64,000 nt of DNA from positions 108,849 through 172,848 of the forward strand of contig NZ_SOHM01000011.1 of NCBI RefSeq assembly GCF_004403945.1, read 5' to 3'. The position numbers and the translations under genes are program-made. Below the pieces are notes generated by a model, which saw only the letters and a program-made list of their open reading frames with translations, did not search any database and was not told where the DNA came from. Below are positions 59,792 through 64,000 of this stretch, one piece after another; within the stretch, counting starts at the first letter, position 1, and every line of letters begins with the position of its first letter. The stretch comes from Cryobacterium lactosi (GTDB taxonomy: Bacteria > Actinomycetota > Actinomycetes > Actinomycetales > Microbacteriaceae).

Positions 59792-62700
59792 GAGCTGACC
59801 TGCTTGATGACGTGGATGCGGCACGAGCCGAAGGACCGGGGGTTGAGGCAGTGCTCGGCGATCTCCGCCACGAAGGTGGCACCACCCATGCCGGCGGCAT
59901 CGTCGGTGACCCGGGTGGTGAAGGCCGCGAGTTCGTCGGGGCTGAAGGCCGGCTGGGTGGGATTGCGGTAGTTCTGCTTCTGGGTGCCGGAGGACACGAT
60001 CACCAGACGCGCGCCGGCCAGGTCCATCCCGGGTTCCAGGCCGTCGATCACTCCCGCAGAGAAGGCCAACTGGTAGGCGCCGAGCTGCGGGTGTTCGGCC
60101 ACCCCGGTGTCGCTGGTGGGGTCGCCCTTGCCGGTCTTGAGGTCCACGATCACGGCCCGGCCGTCGGGCAGCCGCTCCACCCTGTCGATGGTGCCGGAGA
60201 GCACCGCGCCGCCGAGGTCGAGCTCGAATCGGCCCTCTGCGCTGAGCAGCCGGGTGCCGTCGCGGGCGCCGTCGCCGAGGTAGGCGGCGAGCCGGTCGGT
60301 GAGTTCACGGGCCTGGGTCTTCTGCACCCTGGACTGCCAGTCGGCGTCGAAGACGAGTTCGCCCCAGCGGGCCTCGACACCCGCCCAGAGCGCGTCGGCG
60401 GTGATCCCCGCCGGGTCGGGGCTTGTGGCCGGGTCGGTGGCGTCTTCCATCACCTTGTGGATGATGGTGCCGAGGTTGGCCGCGGTGCTCGAGTCGCCGC
60501 CGCCGATCTGGCCGATCAGCCAGTGCAGCGGACAGGTCTCGAACGCGCTCATCCGCGACGGCGACACCCGCACAGGCCCGTCGCCGGACTCGGGGTCGTT
60601 GAGCGGGCGGTCCGTGCTGGCCGGGCGCAGTCCATACCATTCGTCGGGCGACGCGCCGGGGACCTTCTCGCCGGCCAGGCGTGCCAGCGTGGCGGCGGCA
60701 TCCGTGGCCCGGGCCGGCAGCACGGCGGGCAGCGCGGCAACCGGGTCGAGGTCGGCTCCGACGGGTTGCAGCCGGGGCCGCAGGGTCTGGGTGAGGTCGC
60801 GGCGCAGCCGGCCGACCAGCCCGCGCAGCGACAGCGGGTACCGGGCCAGCAGGGCGGGGTCAGGCTCCGGCAGCAGCCGCAGGAACGCGGAGGGCTGGTT
60901 CTCGTCGTTATCGACCGCGGTCACCAGCAGTTCGGCTGTGCTGCGCGACGCGGCCTGGGTGAACATGCGCAGCTCGTCGTGCAGCACGCCGGTGCGGGCG
61001 CCGGCCGGGTCGGGGGTCTCCCCGGCGGCGATCAACGCCAGATCGCCGGAGCCGAGCAACGAACCGCGGATGCGCAGGTCCGGCCAGACGTTCTCCTGCA
61101 CGCCGGCCAGGACCACCAGGTCGTAGTCGCGGCCGATGGTGCCGCTGGGGGTGGAGACGACCACCGATTCGGCCAGGGCGCGCGGGGCGAGGGTGTCCTC
61201 GGGCACGTCGGTGTCGACAAGGTGCTCCACAAAGAGCACGGGCGGGGCGGCCGGGGTGCGTTCGACGAAGCGTTGCGCGGCGGAGAACAGGGCCACGACG
61301 GCGTCGAGGTTGTGGTTGGCCTCGTCGGCGTCGATGCCGGTGCCGGTGGATTGCTCGGCCCAGGCTGGGGCGAGGCCGCTGCGCTGCCAGAGTCCCCAGA
61401 GCAGTTCCTCGATGGTGGCGCCGGCCGCGAAGGCTGTGCGGGTCTGCCGCAGGTTCTTGGCGCAGGACGCGGCCCGCCGGGCGGTGCGGTTGTCGATCGG
61501 GTCGAGCAGGGCCGGGTCGGCGAACACCTCGACGAGAAGCTCGTCGGCGGTGCGGATGTCGTCGGTGCTGAGCTCCGGCCGGCTGAGCTCCTGCTGGCGG
61601 AGCGCGGCGCGCAGGCGCCGCAGGGTGATCGGGTCGAGGCCGCCGAGCGGGCCGCGGAGCAGCTCCACGGCGGCGTCCGCGTCGAGCTGTCGGCGGCCCA
61701 GGGTGACGTCGAGGGCCAGGATGAAGGCGCGCACGGCCGGTTCGTCACGGAGGGCGGCCTGCGAGGCGGCCACCTGGGTGGGCACCTCGAGCGCGGCGAG
61801 ACCCTTGGACAGCGCCGGCACCAGGGCGCCGGTGCGCACGATCACGGCCATCCGCCCCCAGGGCAGACCGTCAAGCACGTGGCGTTCGCGCAGGCGCCGG
61901 GCGATCACGGCGAGCTGATCGGCGGGACTGGCGGTGACGACGGTTTGCACGGCGGTGGGCACGGCGGCCTGCATAGCGGTGGGCGCCGCAGCGGGCTCGG
62001 CAGCTGGCACGGCGGCCGTCTGGAGGTCGGCGGTGCCGGCCGCGCGCTGGGTTCCGGCCGCGGCGGCGCCGATCCGGCCGCTGAACTCGCGGATCACGGC
62101 GCGCAACTCACTGCCGTGCCGGTGCACAGTGTGCAGGGTGAGGGTGGTCACGTCGGGCAGGCGCAGGTAGTGGCCGAGCCGGCCGAGGGCATCCGGGTGG
62201 GCGCCGCGGAACGACCCGGTGCTCAGGTCGGGGTCGCCGAACGCCACGATCGTGACGCCGCGGGCGGCGAACTGGGCCAGCAGCGCCAGAGTGGACTGGG
62301 TGGCCTCCTGGGCGTCGTCGAGCACGATCAGCTTGAGCGCACCGAGCGGGCCAAGCGGGTTGCCGGTGCTCCCGCCGCTCAACGCGCCGGCGCCGGCGTG
62401 GCGCGCGGGCAAACGCGGCGCATCCTGAACGATGGCCGCGGCGAACTGCACAAGCTCGGTGGAGTCGAACTGGCCGGGCCGGCTCTGGTCCTTGATGTCT
62501 TGGTAGTCGTTGATGAACGCGGCGGCGGCGGCCCACTCCGGCCGGTCGTTCTCGGCGGCCATGGCGGCCAATCGGGCGGGTGTGACGCCGTACTCCACGG
62601 CGCGCATCATCAGGTCACGCAGTTCGGTCCGGAATCCGCGCAGACCCCGCACCTCGGCGTCGAGCGGGCTCGGCCAGGCCGGACCGGTGCCCGAGGCGAT

Positions 62701-63156
62701 GTCGCCGGCCAGGATCTCCGCGATGATCTGGTCCTGCTCACCACCGGTGAGCAGGGTGGGGCTGGTGTGGCCGGCCGCCACCTCGGCGTCCCGCACGATC
62801 TGGAAGGCAACGGAGTTCATCGTGCGGGCCAGCGGACCGTTGGTGGGCACCCGCAGGCGCAGGGCCAGCCTGTCGCGAAGCGCTGTCGCGCCGGTGCGGG
62901 TCGGCACAAGCACGAGCACCTCGCTGGGCGAGAGGCCGTGGCCGAGGACCCGGTCGGCGACGAACTCGACGAGGGTGTGTGTCTTGCCGGAGCCCGGGGC
63001 TCCGATCACGGCGGCGGAGCGCCCGACGGGCAGGGCCAGAACGGCCAGCTGGGAGGCATCCAGCCCTGCGTAACGGCCGGGCACGGCCTCCTCGGCCGGC
63101 GAGGACGAAGCGGCAGGGGTAGCGGGCTCGTCGAGCAGTTCAGACACCGGGTTCAT
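59788..63156 (-). CDS. adnA: AdnA-like helicase-nuclease subunit
   Basis: 1122 residues from ATG 63156; the frame is open further to 63537 but without homology. First gene of adnA-adnB. N-terminal motor: AVIGAPGSGKTHTLVEFVADRV (Walker A near residue 54), VLVPTRTGATALRDRL, IVLDDAQEATQ (motif II, Asp-Asp-Ala-Gln instead of DExQ), GDPDLSTGSFRGA. The C-terminal nuclease has LSGTIDRVERL and AVIVDLKTGKGDP (catalytic Asp and Lys), QLGAYQLAF, and cysteines in FETCPLHWL and CLNPRSFGSC. It should partner AdnB in end resection. Confidence 0.88.
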   Translation of the reverse strand: MNPVSELLDEPATPAASSSPAEEAVPGRYAGLDASQLAVLALPVGRSAAVIGAPGSGKTHTLVEFVADRVLGHGLSPSEVLVLVPTRTGATALRDRLALRLRVPTNGPLARTMNSVAFQIVRDAEVAAGHTSPTLLTGGEQDQIIAEILAGDIASGTGPAWPSPLDAEVRGLRGFRTELRDLMMRAVEYGVTPARLAAMAAENDRPEWAAAAAFINDYQDIKDQSRPGQFDSTELVQFAAAIVQDAPRLPARHAGAGALSGGSTGNPLGPLGALKLIVLDDAQEATQSTLALLAQFAARGVTIVAFGDPDLSTGSFRGAHPDALGRLGHYLRLPDVTTLTLHTVHRHGSELRAVIREFSGRIGAAAAGTQRAAGTADLQTAAVPAAEPAAAPTAMQAAVPTAVQTVVTASPADQLAVIARRLRERHVLDGLPWGRMAVIVRTGALVPALSKGLAALEVPTQVAASQAALRDEPAVRAFILALDVTLGRRQLDADAAVELLRGPLGGLDPITLRRLRAALRQQELSRPELSTDDIRTADELLVEVFADPALLDPIDNRTARRAASCAKNLRQTRTAFAAGATIEELLWGLWQRSGLAPAWAEQSTGTGIDADEANHNLDAVVALFSAAQRFVERTPAAPPVLFVEHLVDTDVPEDTLAPRALAESVVVSTPSGTIGRDYDLVVLAGVQENVWPDLRIRGSLLGSGDLALIAAGETPDPAGARTGVLHDELRMFTQAASRSTAELLVTAVDNDENQPSAFLRLLPEPDPALLARYPLSLRGLVGRLRRDLTQTLRPRLQPVGADLDPVAALPAVLPARATDAAATLARLAGEKVPGASPDEWYGLRPASTDRPLNDPESGDGPVRVSPSRMSAFETCPLHWLIGQIGGGDSSTAANLGTIIHKVMEDATDPATSPDPAGITADALWAGVEARWGELVFDADWQSRVQKTQARELTDRLAAYLGDGARDGTRLLSAEGRFELDLGGAVLSGTIDRVERLPDGRAVIVDLKTGKGDPTSDTGVAEHPQLGAYQLAFSAGVIDGLEPGMDLAGARLVIVSSGTQKQNYRNPTQPAFSPDELAAFTTRVTDDAAGMGGATFVAEIAEHCLNPRSFGSCRIHVIKQVSS

Positions 63157-63255
63157 CACGGTCCAACGGTAACGGGTTGCGCCGACAGTGAACGTGGCGG
63201 GCCGAGCGTGGGGCATGTCGTAATCTGAGCGGGTAGGCAACCGAAAGGCGCATCC

Positions 63256-63480
63256 GTGGACATTCGCATTGGCATTTTCAACTCCCCCCGGGAGATCAGC
63301 TTCGAGACGACCCAGCCGGCCAACGAGATCGAGGAGACCGTCGCTGCGGCCCTCGCGGGGCAGACCGGATACCTCAAGCTCAGTGACAAGAAGGGACACG
63401 TGTACATCGTCCCGACCATCGGTCTGGCCTACGTCGAGCTGGGCTCTGAGTCCTCCCGCCGCGTCGGCTTCGTAGCCTAA
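63256..63480 (+). CDS. DUF3107 domain protein
   Basis: 74 residues from GTG 63256 with GAAAGG seven bases upstream. Compact sequence DIRIGIFNSPREISFETTQ, IEETVAAALAG and IVPTIGLAYVELGS matches the DUF3107 family of small actinobacterial proteins (TB9.4-like). It is cytoplasmic, of unknown function. Divergent from adnA (100 bases between the starts) and 5 bases before the next gene. Confidence 0.85.
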   Translation: MDIRIGIFNSPREISFETTQPANEIEETVAAALAGQTGYLKLSDKKGHVYIVPTIGLAYVELGSESSRRVGFVA

Positions 63481-63485
63481 GTCCC

Positions 63486-63788
63486 ATGGAGCTCCTGTTC
63501 GTCGCCCTCGGCGGCGCGCTGCTCGGGCTGGCCGCACGCTACGCCCTGCCCCGTCGCCTCACGCACGGTTCCGTGCTGGTGCCGGCGGTGGGCACCGGGG
63601 TGGCGTCGCTGGTCTGGGTCGCGCTGACGTGGCTCGGCTGGGCGTGGGATGGCGGCTGGATCTGGTGGGTGTCCCTCGTGGTCGCCGCCGTGGCATCCGT
63701 CGCTGTCGATGTGGTTCTGGGGCGTCGCCGCGAGGCCGCAGACCTCACGATGTTGCACAGCATCAGCAAGACCGGCCTGCCCGCGTAG
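63486..63788 (+). CDS. small membrane protein
   Basis: 100 residues starting 5 bases after the DUF3107 stop, in one operon. Three hydrophobic segments: LLFVALGGALLGLAARYALP, LVPAVGTGVASLVWVALTWLGWAW and WWVSLVVAAVASVAVDVVLG, ending with a charged RRREAADLT tail. No domain recognised. A strong terminator follows. Confidence 0.78.
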   Translation: MELLFVALGGALLGLAARYALPRRLTHGSVLVPAVGTGVASLVWVALTWLGWAWDGGWIWWVSLVVAAVASVAVDVVLGRRREAADLTMLHSISKTGLPA

Positions 63789-63801
63789 CATCGGCCGGCA
63801 C

Positions 63802-63836
63802 AAGAACACCCTCATCGAGTCGATGAGGGTGTTCTT
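63802..63836 (+). terminator. strong intrinsic terminator after the DUF3107 operon
   Basis: Perfect 17-base arms (63802-63818 and 63820-63836) around a one-base centre; in practice the innermost bases form the loop. On the plus strand the right arm ends in TTCTTTG. It lies 13 bases after the stop of the membrane-protein gene. Flanking A-rich left side makes it usable from both strands. Confidence 0.85.
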
Positions 63837-63840
63837 TGTC

Positions 63841-64000
63841 TAAGGACGAGCGGATGCGGCGGCACACGCCGTGCGGCGCTATGCGGGGCAGGCGCCGCTG
63901 TGCGCCTGGCGCGCCACCCGCGCACCGGCGCGGCGCCCGCACAGCTCCACGGACGGCACCCGCGCACCTCGTCGGGCCGCGCTCGAGCGCCTCGGCGCCC
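63841..64000. other. GC-rich right end, no gene assigned
   Basis: 160 bases rich in GCGCC/GGCGC palindromes (around 63885-63945). No start, stop or protein homology that I can support is visible; it may be the 3' part of a gene continuing off the window, or an intergenic region. Confidence 0.3.

Noticed and set aside
59812..63228. A 1138-codon open frame on the plus strand opposite adnA
   Set aside because: It is the GC-rich antisense shadow of adnA; its residues (runs of Gly, Arg, His) have no recognisable domain.
1..64000. tRNA, rRNA, CRISPR, insertion sequence or prophage genes
   Set aside because: I scanned for T-loop-like GTTCGA patterns, regular repeats, transposase and integrase motifs and found none that hold up.
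63841..64000. A gene beginning at the right edge
   Set aside because: Only short frames with no homology are visible in the last 160 bases.

Overview
The window is a continuous stretch of high-GC chromosomal DNA, densely packed with genes, from an actinobacterium. Evidence for the lineage: a mycoredoxin (CGYC glutaredoxin), an AdnA/AdnB helicase-nuclease pair instead of RecBCD, a UvrD2-like helicase next to NudC, a DUF3107 protein, and an actinobacterial-type phosphofructokinase (GGEGT plus PKTIDND). The general protein style and the frequent GATGC/GCATCC codon pairs suggest Microbacteriaceae, perhaps Cryobacterium; that last step is inference. I see no rRNA, tRNA, CRISPR array, insertion sequence or phage gene.

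Layout. 1-6.6 kb: the end of a Na+/H+ antiporter, an AI-2E-type permease, glutathione-independent formaldehyde dehydrogenase with its terminator, then molybdenum-cofactor genes (MobA-like, MoeA, a DUF6457-like protein) and a 2H phosphoesterase. 6.7-21.4 kb: a molybdopterin oxidoreductase of the FdhF/YdeP type followed by a complete nitrate/nitrite assimilation block. This block has the NarK transporter, the Mo-dependent nitrate reductase and its FAD/[2Fe-2S] electron-transfer partner on the minus strand. Next come a sirohydrochlorin chelatase and NirD (minus), divergent from NirB, a siroheme-type uroporphyrinogen-III methyltransferase and a HemD fused to a winged helix (plus). Two 11-bp-periodic GTNAC arrays, one before narK and one between nirD and nirB, look like GlnR boxes and would tie the block to nitrogen control. 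The upstream Mo-cofactor genes fit the cofactor needs of the nitrate reductase.

21.4-31 kb: an LLM flavin oxidoreductase, an SDR, an intracellular M4 (protealysin-like) protease with its emfourin-type inhibitor, a PPOX-fold flavoprotein, an FKBP, a PrsW-like membrane protease, an Ada-AlkA repair fusion, an FAH-family hydrolase and a glycosyltransferase. 31-33.3 kb: a TetR regulator divergent from a secreted peptidase-like gene that is broken by one in-frame stop, with two 21-bp direct repeats between them. 33.4-49.8 kb: hydrolases, aspartate ammonia-lyase, two NCS2 nucleobase permeases, a Pit phosphate transporter with a small membrane partner, a Nudix enzyme, mycoredoxin, phosphofructokinase, a SNF2 helicase, a DUF2207 protein and an SGNH protein.

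50-63.8 kb: a genome-maintenance neighbourhood. It holds an NAD(P)-binding DUF2867 protein, an orphan TOMM cyclodehydratase-like zinc protein, a UvrD2-like helicase, NudC, an APH-fold protein lacking its catalytic residues, AdnB and AdnA, then DUF3107 and a small membrane protein ending in a strong terminator. Two pairs of convergent genes here overlap tail to tail by about 100 bp.

The most interesting items are the protease/inhibitor pair, the E1-like zinc protein and pseudokinase embedded with AdnAB/UvrD2, the GlnR-like arrays over a split nirB/nirD, a long hairpin between narK and nasA, and three genes that each look one base away from normal (start codons GTT and ATT, and an internal TAA).
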